45,095 nt of DNA, from contig NZ_JSBN01000057.1 in assembly GCF_000797515.1 (NCBI RefSeq), positions 1 through 45,095 on the forward strand, in the 5' to 3' direction. The translations under genes were made by a program, and so were the position numbers. The notes under the pieces were generated by a model that worked only from the letters and a program-made list of their open reading frames with translations, did not search any database and had not been told where the DNA came from. Position 1 is the stretch's first letter. Every line of letters begins with the position of its first letter. The DNA is from Sphingomonas sp. Ant H11. Its GTDB lineage: Bacteria > Pseudomonadota > Alphaproteobacteria > Sphingomonadales > Sphingomonadaceae. Shown piece after piece: positions 1-9,108 of this stretch.

Positions 1-18
1 CCGCGCACAGTAAACCCT

Positions 19-720
19 ATGCCGGGCGCGTCCGACCGGTTCACTGCGCCCAGGAGCAATTTTTCGCGCTTCGCCAGCTCCGGCGGCAGCGATCGGCGAA
101 GCCTCGGCCGAGCCGTCTCCGGCTACGTCTCGAAGTCCGCGGGCGGCTCCGCGCGCGCGGCTCAACGGATGGGCTCGTCACGGGGCGCGGGGGCCGGCCT
201 TGTCCGTTTCCTCAATGACGCGAGCGCCAACGGTGTTCGCGAGGCCCTTCGGACACTCAACCTGGAAGGCCTCGCGGGTCGCCCGATCGAGGAGGTATTC
301 GCCGGCCTCGCCGACTATATCTGCCCGGAAGGCGGGACCATCGACGAAGGCATCGCCCGCGACGCCTTCATCGAGACGATCGCCGATCTCGCCGCTGCGG
401 GCATCACCGATGTCGATGGACTGACCCCCGCTCAGATCCAGACCGTGTTCGAGCTCTACGCGACGCACGCCATAGAAGCCCGCATCTGCAACGACATAGG
501 CACGAAGGCGGTGACCTTGCCCGCCGACCCGCGGGCCGCCGAACGAGTGGAAGCACAGTTGCGCGAATTCATCCAGCGCGGGGTCAGCGACGCCGTCAAT
601 GCCGCAGGCGTCAATATCCAATCGCTGACGCCAGACGCCGTCACCGGTTTCGTCAATGACGTCTACCAATCCGCCTTCGAGATTTTGCAGACGATGGGCG
701 ACGGGGAGGCTGCCGCGTGA
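19..720 (+). CDS. qatB: QatB-like anti-phage defence protein
   Basis: 233 aa. QatB is the component of unknown biochemical role in the QatABCD anti-phage system. The first 55 or so residues are rich in Ser, Gly and Arg and look disordered; the rest is a mostly helical globular domain with a repeated Asp/Thr-Pro pattern, as in QatB proteins. The assignment rests largely on context: the next genes are QueC-like and TatD-like, the exact partners of QatB. A TAA at 11-13 would end an upstream frame and may be the end of qatA, the ATPase gene, which lies outside the window. The stop overlaps the qatC GTG start (GTGA at 717-720), indicating translational coupling. Confidence 0.75.
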   Translation: MPGASDRFTAPRSNFSRFASSGGSDRRSLGRAVSGYVSKSAGGSARAAQRMGSSRGAGAGLVRFLNDASANGVREALRTLNLEGLAGRPIEEVFAGLADYICPEGGTIDEGIARDAFIETIADLAAAGITDVDGLTPAQIQTVFELYATHAIEARICNDIGTKAVTLPADPRAAERVEAQLREFIQRGVSDAVNAAGVNIQSLTPDAVTGFVNDVYQSAFEILQTMGDGEAAA

Positions 721-2065
721 GACGCCATCTGATCATAGGCCGCTTCGGCGAAGAGGACCGTACGCGCATCCCCAAAGCGCGCGATGAGGTCATGTCACCT
801 TTGCAGCTCCTCGCCGGCAAGCGGCTCGACCATGGTATCGGCCGCGCATTGAGCGACCTGAAGGCATTGTCCCTTTCGCCCAGCGAACTGGGCGTCGATC
901 TGCTCGTCGTGGCGGCTCATGTCCACGCCGCCGATACGAGGATCGCGCGCGCGACCGAGGCACAAGACGCATGGACACGCGAAATCCGGCTCGTGGTCCC
1001 GGTGAGCGACCCCAATCTTTGGACGGGCGCCGCGCCGATCCTCGTGCGAGCCCTCAACTTCCTAACAGGCGACCGTTGGCAGGTGGGGTTCCGCAAGCGA
1101 CCCAGGCCTTATCTTTCGCTCGCTCCGTCACTTCCGCCGTCACTCCTCCCGCCCCCCTTCGACGGGATCAGCTTGTTTTCAGGTGGGCTCGACAGCCTCA
1201 TCGGCGCCATCGACACCCTGGAGGCCGGTGGGACGCCGCTGCTGGTCAGCCACGCCGGTGAGGGTCTCGTCAGTGCGTCGCAGGAAGCTGTTTCGCCGGC
1301 TTGAAATCGACCTACAAGGCTTCGGCCTTCAACCGTCTGCGCGTGTGGATGAGCTTTGAGGGCGGATTGATTCAGGATGTCGGGTCCGAGGACACCACGC
1401 GGGGTCGCTCCTTCTTGTTCTTCTCGCTCGGCGCCGCGGCCGGGACCGCGCTCGGCGGTCCTTTCACACTGAAGGTTCCCGAGAACGGCTTGATCGCGCT
1501 GAACGTTCCGCTCGATCGGCTCCGCCTGGGCGCGCTGAGCACCCGCACCACGCATCCGTTCTATATCGCGCGTTGGAACGAGTTTCTCGCTGCGCTGGGC
1601 ATCCCGGGCGAGGTCGACAATCCCTACTGGGACGAGACCAAGGGCGATATGGTGGCGAACTGTGCAAATCCGGCGCTCCTGAACTCCCTCGCGGCGTCAT
1701 CACTGTCCTGCTCCTCGCCGGCGTCTGCGCGATGGGCGAAGAAGCCGCAGGGCCACTGCGGCTATTGCCTGCCCTGCCTGATCCGACGTGCCTCGCTGCG
1801 CGGACAGGATTCGACGGCTTACGGCTTGTCCGACCTCACCGCCGCGGCGCTCGACACCAAGCGCGCAGAAGGGCAGCAGGTCCGCTCCTTCCAGCTCGCG
1901 ATCGCGCGCCTGGCGGCACGCCCCGATCTCGCGAGGATCCTGATCCACAAGCCTGGGCCACTCTACGACAAGCCCGAAAGGAACGACGCACTCGCCGACG
2001 TCTACCGGCGAGGTCTCGATGAAGTCGGCCGTTTATTGGCTGGCGTGCGCACCGCGCCCAGCTAG
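717..2065 (+). CDS. qatC: QatC, QueC-like PP-loop enzyme (frameshift near 1292)
   Basis: QatC resembles QueC, the 7-cyano-7-deazaguanine synthase, and is part of the Qat defence system. The PP-loop motif SGGLDS lies near residue 155, and a zinc-type cluster HCGYCLPC lies near residue 347, both as in the QueC fold. The frame breaks at the TTT of 1291-1293: one more T gives EAVFAGLKSTYKASA and joins both halves into about 449 aa with no gap in the alignment. As written, translation would stop at 1304 after the PP-loop but before the zinc cluster. The start is GTG, overlapping the qatB stop. The stop TAG at 2063 lies inside the qatD ribosome-binding site. Confidence 0.8.
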
Positions 2066-2073
2066 GAGGGGCC

Positions 2074-2826
2074 ATGACCGCCTCGCTCGTCGATTTCCAT
2101 TGTCATCTCGATCTCTATCCGGACCATGTCGAGGCGGTGCGGCGTGCCGAGGAAGCGGGCGTATTCACCCTTACCGTGACAACGACGCCACTCGCCTGGG
2201 CCCGAAACCATGAACTGGCGGCCCCGACCCGGCATGTCCGCGCGGCGCTCGGTCTTCACCCTCAATTGGTCGGCGAGCGGGAGCATGAACTGGCGCTCTG
2301 GAAGGAACTCCTCCCCCGGACCCGCTACGTAGGTGAGGTCGGGCTCGACGCCGGCCCACGATTCTATAAGTCCTTCGACCGACAGAAGAGCGTGTTCGGC
2401 GAGATCCTGCGCACTTGTGCGGCGGCGCGGGGTAAAATCCTGACGGTCCATAGCGTTCGCGCCACCAAGATCGTCCTAGATATGGTCGAGCAACATCTCC
2501 CACGAGATCGCGGCCGTGTCGTGTTGCATTGGTTCACCGGCACCCCGGCCGAGGTCAAACGCGCGACACAGTTGGGGTGCTACTTCTCCGTCAACTCCGA
2601 CATGCTGGCCAATCCCAAACGGGATGCCACAAACCGAGCAATACCCATCGACCGATTGCTCACCGAGACCGATGGGCCGTTCACCCGCGTCGAAGGTAGG
2701 CCGACCCGACCGGAGGATGTTCGGTCGGCAGTTCTCAGTCTGGCGCGAACGCGCAGCACGACGGCGGACCAAATGGCCCTAACTGTCCTTCGCAACCTGA
2801 AGTCGCTTCTGGGAGAAGGCATCTAG
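2074..2826 (+). CDS. qatD: QatD, TatD-family metal-dependent DNase
   Basis: 250 aa, the usual TatD length. TatD proteins are TIM-barrel metal-dependent nucleases; in Qat systems this is the likely effector. Metal ligands are visible: HCHLD near residue 10, the Glu of GEVGLD near residue 88, the His of TVHS, HWFTG near 150 and the Asp of TETDGP near 200. The ATG follows AGGAGG at 2064-2069, an ideal distance. It is last in the qatB-C-D operon; downstream genes are on the opposite strand. The gene is intact, unlike qatC. A housekeeping TatD is the alternative, but the qatB/qatC neighbours argue for QatD. Confidence 0.85.
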   Translation: MTASLVDFHCHLDLYPDHVEAVRRAEEAGVFTLTVTTTPLAWARNHELAAPTRHVRAALGLHPQLVGEREHELALWKELLPRTRYVGEVGLDAGPRFYKSFDRQKSVFGEILRTCAAARGKILTVHSVRATKIVLDMVEQHLPRDRGRVVLHWFTGTPAEVKRATQLGCYFSVNSDMLANPKRDATNRAIPIDRLLTETDGPFTRVEGRPTRPEDVRSAVLSLARTRSTTADQMALTVLRNLKSLLGEGI

Positions 2827-2850
2827 AGGGGCTCGTTCCATCGGCTCGCA

Positions 2851-3060
2851 CTAACAACCATGCTCAGAAATATGGGGTTCCAGCGTGAGCCGGGCGCCCT
2901 CCGATTCAACCCGCGCCTCATCGACAATCCGTTGCAGACGGTCGTATTCCTCCTTTGGAGACGTCGCCATCTTGTTTTGGAGAACCGTCACGGCGCGCGA
3001 AAACCGCGCGGTTTTCTCCTCCTAGTCACCAACCAGCCGCGCCTTTTCTTCGCAGTCCAT
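2851..3060 (-). pseudogene. Small conserved coiled-coil-like protein with in-frame amber codon
   Basis: The minus strand from ATG at 3060 (MDCEEKARLVGD) to the TAG at 2853-2851 is one frame of 70 codons interrupted only by TAG at 3024-3022, codon 13. After it the frame reads EEKTARFSRAVTVLQNK, then MATSPKEEYDRLQRIVDEA and ends in EHGC. This pattern of a charged amphipathic helix ending in H-x-x-x-HGC is one I recall from small proteins beside response regulators in alphaproteobacteria. A Tyr codon (TAC or TAT) at the amber position would fit. Restart at ATG 2970 would give a 39-aa product. It is downstream of, and co-directional with, two response regulators. Function unknown. Confidence 0.5.
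2999..3016. repeat. 18-bp perfect palindrome
   Basis: GAAAACCGC followed by GCGGTTTTC is a perfect inverted repeat. It has A and T runs on its two arms, as in a bidirectional terminator, and lies between convergent qatD and the response-regulator operon. It also lies inside the small minus-strand reading frame just past its amber codon, so it may simply be coding sequence. I cannot decide between the two. Confidence 0.4.
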
Positions 3061-3088
3061 CGTTTGCTCTTCGCGCTCAACGCCGACC

Positions 3089-3493
3089 TCAGATGCCAGG
3101 CTCCGGCGTTCCATTTCGCGCTCGCGCCGCCACTTCGCTTTTGATGCGATTGAGCAGAAGCGAGTGATCGTAGGGCTTCGACAACAGCGGGCCGTCCTCG
3201 CAGAGGTCCTGTGCCTTGGCGGCCGCTTTCTGGACGGTGCCGGCGAGAATGATCTTTGCCTCGATACCGTTCGACCGCATCCAATTCGCAAGACCGAAGC
3301 CATCGATCTTGCCGGGGCTGCTCACGTCGGCCAACACGATGCCGATGGCAGCGTTGACCGTCGTCAGCACCTCAACCGCTTCATCGGTATTCAGGGCTTC
3401 GACCACCTTATAGCCGCAGTCACGCAAATATTCAGCGAGCGGCTTCCGCACGAGCACGTCGCTCTCCACCAACAGAATATGGGGATTAGTCAT
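3089..3493 (-). CDS. Single-domain response regulator
   Basis: 134 aa, a receiver domain with no output domain, like CheY or Spo0F-type regulators. The acidic pocket is near residues 10-12 (LLVESD, so Glu/Asp rather than two Asp), the phosphoacceptor is Asp56 in VLADVSSPG, the switch region is ILAGT, and the conserved Lys is in LLSKPYD. It would take phosphate from a histidine kinase and act by protein contact. The gene overlaps its upstream neighbour by four bases (ATGA), so the two are co-translated. No kinase lies beside them; the hybrid kinase at 18.5-20.3 kb is the only one in the window. The partner is unknown. Confidence 0.85.
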   Translation of the reverse strand: MTNPHILLVESDVLVRKPLAEYLRDCGYKVVEALNTDEAVEVLTTVNAAIGIVLADVSSPGKIDGFGLANWMRSNGIEAKIILAGTVQKAAAKAQDLCEDGPLLSKPYDHSLLLNRIKSEVAARARNGTPEPGI

Positions 3494-3906
3494 ACCGCTT
3501 CACTGTTCGACGTGGAACCGTCCCCCGCGCCGCCCAGAATGGCACGGATCTTCTGAGCGACCTCGCCGAGTACATAGGGCTTCGTCATCAGCGGCGTTCC
3601 GTCGGTCTCGCCCGGCAGCAGATGCCCAGACGTCAGGATTACCGGGATATGCGGGTAGAGAAGCCGCACCCGCTGGGAAAGGCCTATGCCATCCAGCGAC
3701 CCTGGCATGCGCACATCCGAGAAGACCACTCCTACGTCCTTATGTGACCGCAGGCATTCCAAAGCTTCGTCGGCTGTACCAGCCTCGATGACATGGAAGC
3801 CACAGTCTCTCAGGTAGTCGCATATGACATACCTTACCAAGATCTCGTCTTCAACGACGAGTATCGACGTGCGTTCTTCTTCCGAGTCGGATGCAGGCAG
3901 GATCAT
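3490..3906 (-). CDS. Single-domain response regulator
   Basis: 138 aa from the ATG at 3906, which follows GGGGGTGAG. The longer open frame upstream to 4110 has no family resemblance and is left out. It is a receiver-only protein: acidic pocket VVEDE at residues 17-21, phosphoacceptor Asp64 in FSDVRMPG, switch Thr in ILTSGH and conserved Lys in MTKPY. It is closely related in layout to the following regulator (both have YLRDCG), suggesting an old tandem duplication. It is first in a minus-strand operon with that regulator and the small amber-containing gene, and divergent from the HEPN-like gene. Confidence 0.88.
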   Translation of the reverse strand: MILPASDSEEERTSILVVEDEILVRYVICDYLRDCGFHVIEAGTADEALECLRSHKDVGVVFSDVRMPGSLDGIGLSQRVRLLYPHIPVILTSGHLLPGETDGTPLMTKPYVLGEVAQKIRAILGGAGDGSTSNSEAV

Positions 3907-4055
3907 CTCACCCCCTTTCCGACACAATGCCCAAGCTGATCCCAGGTTCCTGGAGCGGCACGAGCCGGGCGCCGTAGCGCGCCTCGGCGCACAAAAAGGA
4001 CGGACTGGCCGACGGAGCGCGTGACCGGTAGGAGTGATCGGGGTGGGGCAGGCAA

Positions 4056-4484
4056 ATGCAGGAAACTCTCGTGCGACACCTCCGCAGCATGGGCGAAAAT
4101 TTCTGCGCATCGGCAGAACGATTCGACGGGACTGACGGGGGCCGCACCGACGAGCATGTGTTCCAAAATCTCCATTGGGGATTGGAACTGCTGCTGAAGG
4201 CCTACCTTCACCATCGCGGGTGGTCGGATGCGCGCTGCATCGCAGATGTCCGACACGATCCCGGCAAGGCGCTCGCCGCGTGCGAGCGGGAGGGGCTCGA
4301 GGGTATCGACCCCGAGATTCGCGCCTTCCTGCAAGCCCTCAGCCCTTTTTCGCGTGTCCATCGTGTGGCCGAGTTCGTGGAGGCGGGCGCCGCCGGCTGG
4401 ACTGCGGCGGACGCGATCACGGTGAGCACCCGCCTTCGAAAAGCACTCGACAGCGGCTTTTGGGTGCAGGGCGGCGAGGGATGA
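4056..4484 (+). CDS. HEPN-like helical protein
   Basis: 142 aa. The stretch NLHWGLELLLKAYLHHRG, followed by RHDPGKALAA and a later helix, matches the pattern of HEPN-type helical bundles, in which a Leu-rich helix with ELLLKAxL is followed by His-Asp and KAL. HEPN proteins are often RNases in defence and toxin systems, but also simple nucleotide-binding partners. I do not see a convincing catalytic R-x4-6-H motif at the usual late position; the R-C-I-A-D-V-R-H stretch is only a weak candidate. No adjacent nucleotidyltransferase (the MNT partner) is present. Start ATG follows GGGGCAGG. It is divergent from the response regulators. The family call is tentative. Confidence 0.5.
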   Translation: MQETLVRHLRSMGENFCASAERFDGTDGGRTDEHVFQNLHWGLELLLKAYLHHRGWSDARCIADVRHDPGKALAACEREGLEGIDPEIRAFLQALSPFSRVHRVAEFVEAGAAGWTAADAITVSTRLRKALDSGFWVQGGEG

Positions 4485-4665
4485 AGCATTTCCCCGGGCC
4501 AGCCCGTGCTCTCACCGAACCCCATGTGCGGGCGGCACCCGGAGGCAGTGCTGAAACTCCGCGTCGGAGCGAGGCACGGCGACGCGCCCTGCAAGACACG
4601 ACTTTGGCGCTGCCCAACCCTACTTTGGTTCACTGGACACAAGGGTGCCGAGTCAGGAGAGAGAT

Positions 4666-5069
<404 letters not shown>

Positions 5070-5111
5070 AGCGCCGCGTATTCCGCGCATCCTGCCCCGC
5101 AAGCGCCCATA

Positions 5112-5187
5112 AGAGGAAGAGGGCAGCGGCTATCGCCGTGACGGGTTGAGGGTCGAGAGAGAGGCTCCCGGCCGGCTCGTCATGGAG
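5112..5187 (+). promoter_or_regulatory. Conserved leader copy 1, upstream of DUF932
   Basis: This stretch closely matches the one at 9026-9100 before the ParB-like gene. Over 63 ungapped positions (5112-5174 against 9026-9088) I count 51 identities. Blocks AGAGGAAGAGGGC, CGTGACGGGT and GAGAGAGGCTCCCGGCCG are identical and equally spaced. Both copies end shortly before a start codon, 8 bp and 9 bp after a shared TGGAG. A shared promoter, operator or 5' UTR element is inferred. Confidence 0.6.
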
Positions 5188-5194
5188 ATGAGTC

Positions 5195-8100
5195 ATGACC
5201 GAAGTTGAAGTCCTGGATACCCGCCCCGATGCGCGCGGCGGCTACAAGGTCGATGTCAGTCGAGGTGAGCGAATCGGCCGCGTGTCGTCCGAGTGGTTCA
5301 ACCGACCGGCCGACGAACGCTACCTATCACTGTCAGAGCTGATGGCGTCGGTAAAGGGTCGGGCTGAGCGCAGCCGCACCCGCACCGTCGAGAGCGCGGC
5401 CGTTCGCGTCGAAGCCAGCCGCGACAATTCAGAGCGGCTCGACCTGGTGCTGCCCGGCTCCGGGGGCCTGGTCGCACCCACGCACTGGAGCTTCGGCCAA
5501 CTCGCCGCGCTGGTCGGCGCGCCGGCCGCCTATCTGCGCCAACTTCCGGCGCCGGTGGCGGGCATCAACCTGCAGTACGGCCTCACCTCGCACCGCGCCG
5601 AGCAGGTCAAGACCCTCGAGACGGATGACGGGCGCGTCGAACTGTGCGCCGTTACCGGTCCAGACTATGGCCGCATCTATGATCACGAGTTGGTCGCCGC
5701 GGTGCAGCGGATCGCGGGCAACGGCACCGGCGACACCCGCTGGAAGGTGCCAGGCGTGCTCGATTGGTCGACCGGCTTCTACAATCCGCGAGTGGACATC
5801 ACCCAGGACACGACGACGCTCTACGCCAGCGACCGAGACGTGTTCCTCTTCCTAGTCGACGACCTCAACCCGATCGAAGCGGGGCGCCTGCCCGATGGCT
5901 CGCCCGACCTCTACTTCCGGGGCTTCTACTGCTGGAACTCGGAGGTCGCGCGAAGACGCTCGGGATGGCCAGCTTCTATCTCCGCGCCGTTTGCCAGAAC
6001 CGCAATCTCTGGGTGCGCCATGGTGGCGCGATCAATTGAGTGAAGGATGACTTCTCAGGAAACCAAGGAAAGCCTGATGCCCACCCAACTTACCTCGACC
6101 AGCAATGGTTGCGACCGGGAAACCGGCGGGGGACAACAGCATGTTGGGACAAGGCGTCCTCCGGGCCGAAACCATTGTAGGCTATCGGGACGTCAGGGCA
6201 AGACGTGCATGGTGAATGCTGGATTGCGTGAAGCCCAGATTCAGGAACTTTATTCGGGTCGTGACGCAGCAATGGTTGACGCGTCATGCCGTGCGAAGGG
6301 AGGACTACCCCATAGCGTCCTCCTAAACTTGGTCGCACGGTCCACCTCTCGTCGAGAGGCCAACGATCGAACGGGCCACCTACCCACGTCGCATCTCACT
6401 GATCGTGTAAACATGGGATCGCCTAAGCGGGCACCTCTCCGGTGTCCCGTAAGGCGACGGAGCCGCCATATTAGCCAAACGCCCGGGGTAATGACCGGGA
6501 CAGCCATCCACGGATGGACGGGCATGAGTGAAACCGGCCGGGCAACCGGAAGGGGAATCTCCTCTGCGCGGGTGAAGGGCGGCGCGCTTGCTGGGTCTTT
6601 CAACTTCATAACGGAGGTCTGCTGATGCAACCGCTCACCGTAGAGAAGAGACTTGACTCAATCATCGACCTGTCACGCCAGGGAAAGCGTATCAACGGTC
6701 TGTTCCGGCTGCTCGGCTGTCCGCTCCTTTGGGAACGGGCCTATGGGCAGGTCGCTCCCAACAAGGGGGCGCTCACGCCCGGCATCGATCCCGACAACAC
6801 CCTCGACGGCTTCTCGCTCGAAAGGATGGAACGGATCATGACCGCCGTGCTGGACGCTCGTATCGCTTCTCTCCGGCCCGCAGGCAATACATCCCCAAAC
6901 CCAATGGGAAGAAACGCCCGTTGGGCATTCCTACTGCCGACGACAAGCTGGTGCAGGCGGCGGTGAAGATTTTGCTCGAACATGTCTATGAGCCGGTCTT
7001 TGCCGATCAATCGCATGGCTTCCGCCGGGGGCGGTCATGTCACAGCGCCCTGACTGAAATCAGGCGTACATGGCATGGCGTGAAGTGGCTGATCGAGGTC
7101 GATATAGTCGGCTATTACGACAACATCGACCATGACATCCTGCTGGGTCTTCTACGCAGGCGCATCGATGACGAGCGTTTGATACGGTTGATCGGGCGTA
7201 TGCTCAAGGCTGGCTACCTCGAAGACTGGACGTTCCACCGAACGTTCAGCGGCGCTCCGCAAGGCGGCGTGATCTCGCCGGTCCTCGCCAACATCTACCT
7301 CCATGAACTCGATAGGTTCATGGCGGAGGTGAAAGCGCGGTTCGACAAGGGGCAGACGAGACGGCGCAGCGATGCCTATCTCGAAATCTCCAAGCAGATC
7401 CAGATCCGACGCAGAAAGATCGAACGGCGGCGGGCCAATGGCCAAGAGGAGGAAATCCCGGCGCTCGTCGAAGAGATCAGGGAATGGGAGCGGCGACGGC
7501 TCGAAGAGCCGGCTCTCGACCCGTTCGACCCCAACTACCGCCGACTCCGCTACTGCCGTTATGCCGACGACTTCGTCATAGCGTGATCGGCAGCAAGGAA
7601 GACGCCCGCGGCATCATGGCCGAGGTGAGGACGTTCCTCGCCAACGGTCTGAAGCTCGAGGTGTCTGAGGAGAAGAGCGGGATCAGGAAGGCGGACGAGG
7701 GTGCCATGTTCCTCGGCTATCAGCTGAAAACATATGGCGATGGGCGAACCAGGCGCATGATCAAGGGCGGCCGTGCCGTCACCATGCGCTTGCCCGGAGA
7801 TCGTATGCAGCTTCACGTGCCGGTGGACAGGCTAGCCCGGTTCGCAGAACGGCAACGTCTCGGCAATATATATACCAACCGGGGCGAGGCACGCTGCGAA
7901 CTGATCAACAACTCCGATGTCGCGATCCTGACCGGATATAATGCGCTGATGCGCGGGCTGGCCGAGTATTATAAGCTCGGCACGCTCTGGAAAGATGAAG
8001 TCGGACGGCTGCATCACCTCTGGTGGTGGAGCTTCATGAAGACCATCTCGCGGAAGCACAAATGCTCGGTTCGGAAGACGGCAGAGAGGCTCCGGAATGG

Positions 8101-8933
8101 GGATAGCCTCGGCCTGTGGTATGAGGGCCGCCACCAGCGGCGCTTCATGCCGATGTTCCGCCTCAAGGATGTTCGGTCAACCCCGGCATCCGCGCGCGTC
8201 GACCGCCAAACGCTTGCACATATCCACTTCGCAGGACGGAACGACATCGTCGACCGCTTGCGAGCAAGGGCATGTCAGGCGTGCGGTACGGAAGATGTGC
8301 CGGTGGAGGTGCATCACGTCCGTAAGATGAGTGATATGGCTGGGACCACCTTGTGGACCCGCGTCAAGGCGGCCCGGACGCGCAAGCGCACGGTGCTTTG
8401 CCACGACTGCCACGTCGCGCATCATGCCGGGCGATTGCAGGAACGACTGGATCGCATGGTGCAAGCGTAGAAGCCGGATGATGGGAAACCATCACGTCCG
8501 GTTTCGTGGGAGGGGTAGAGGATCATCCCTTTGGGAACCCTCGCCCCTACCCGACGGCGTCGAAGACTTCGAGGAGATCACGATCCGGCACTCCAAATAT
8601 GCCGCTTCCCGTTTCGCTCACGAGGCGGCGCCGGCGCTGACGCGCTTCGCGAACTCTTCACCGGCGCCTTTCATCAATGGCATCAAGGCCGCCCGGGCGC
8701 AGATCGTCGCCCGCACGGACGAGGACCGGACCGACTTCCTGCGCAAGCGTGGATTCGGTAAGGCCGAAACCGCCAAGATCATCGAGGCGGTGCTCGTCGA
8801 GGAGGGCCGCGCGCCGACCAGCGTCTTCGACTTCGTCCAGGGCATCACCGCTGTCGCCCGCGACAAGCCGCACCAGGACGCGCGGCTGGATCTCGAAGCC
8901 CGGGCAAAGAAGCTCCTCGACCGCGCGGCCTGA
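5195..8933 (+). CDS. DUF932 protein interrupted by a group II intron
   Basis: Exon 1 is 5195-6012 and exon 2 is 8556-8933; joined they give CQNRNLW then GVEDFEEITIRHS, continuous and typical of DUF932. The exon lengths plus one missing base near 5947 (GTCGGCGCG read as GTCGCGCG, giving EVGAKTLGMASFY) total exactly 399 codons. DUF932 proteins are phage and plasmid-associated proteins of about 400 aa, related to phage LGT-type and plasmid YubP-like proteins; the function is not established. The gene is a regular backbone member next to the ParB-like gene in these ICEs. Expression of full product needs intron splicing. Start ATG is preceded by GGAGATG. Confidence 0.8.
6625..8470 (+). CDS. ltrA: Group II intron reverse transcriptase/maturase with HNH domain (two frameshifts)
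   Basis: About 615 aa after correction. The RT domain includes PNGKKRPLGIPT, DQSHGFRRGRSCHSAL, the APQGGVISPVLANIYLHELD block and the active site YADD near residue 310. Domain X (maturase) includes GYNALMRGLAEYYKLG. The C-terminal HNH endonuclease shows ACQACGTE, VEVHHVRKMSD and VLCHDCHVAHH. Two one-base losses break the frame: near 6856 (GACGGCTCG to GACGCTCG, restoring LDGSYRFSPA) and near 7581 (ATAGGCGTG to ATAGCGTG, restoring FVIGVIGSKEDA). The second falls just after YADD. If real, the intron cannot make its own maturase. The symbol is the generic one. Confidence 0.88.
8471..8504 (+). ncRNA. Group II intron domain V
   Basis: A 34-nt hairpin, the usual length, with catalytic AGC triad, a GAAA tetraloop and the two-part stem broken by an ACG bulge. 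It begins directly after the maturase stop codon. This is the catalytic metal-binding core of the ribozyme and looks intact. Confidence 0.92.
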
Positions 8934-9025
8934 CTCCTGCCGAGCCGTGGAATCGGCTTTGCCGGTTCGCGGCTCTCCGGCTCTGCGCTTTTCCTGATCT
9001 ACGTTTCTGCGGCGTCGCTCTCTTC

Positions 9026-9100
9026 AGAGGAAGAGGGCGGCGCTGCGCTTCGTGACGGGTAGGAGGCCGAGAGAGAGGCTCCCGGCCGCCCGTCGTGGAG
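9026..9100 (+). promoter_or_regulatory. Conserved leader copy 2, upstream of the ParB-like gene
   Basis: Second copy of the element at 5112-5187. It ends 8 bp before the ParB-like ATG and contains the same three conserved blocks at the same spacing. Because copy 1 precedes DUF932, the two genes may have been co-regulated before the intron inserted. Confidence 0.6.
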
Positions 9101-9108
9101 TGAAGACC

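Larger units (their letters stand above)
6013..8555 (+). mobile_element. Group II intron inserted in the DUF932 gene
   Basis: 2543 nt. The 5' end is GTGCGCC, fitting the GUGYG consensus, and the 3' end is AC, fitting AY. Domain V is at 8471-8504: AAGCCGG pairs with CCGGTTT, GATGG and CCATC close a GAAA loop, the AGC triad is 8472-8474 and the ACG bulge 8494-8496. Domain VI pairs GGGAGGGG (8508-8515) with CCCCT and CCC (8544-8552), leaving A8549 bulged as branch point, 7 nt from the 3' end. Domain IV carries a reverse transcriptase with maturase and HNH domains. The ribozyme core 6013-6624 was not folded. Boundaries are also fixed by the restored DUF932 frame. Confidence 0.93.

Noticed and set aside
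1280..1310. Programmed ribosomal frameshift in qatC
   Set aside because: No clear slippery heptamer or downstream pseudoknot seen, and the same kind of one-base loss recurs across the window.
3907..4110. N-terminal extension of the second response regulator
   Set aside because: Open but not family-like; ATG at 3906 follows GGGGGTGAG.
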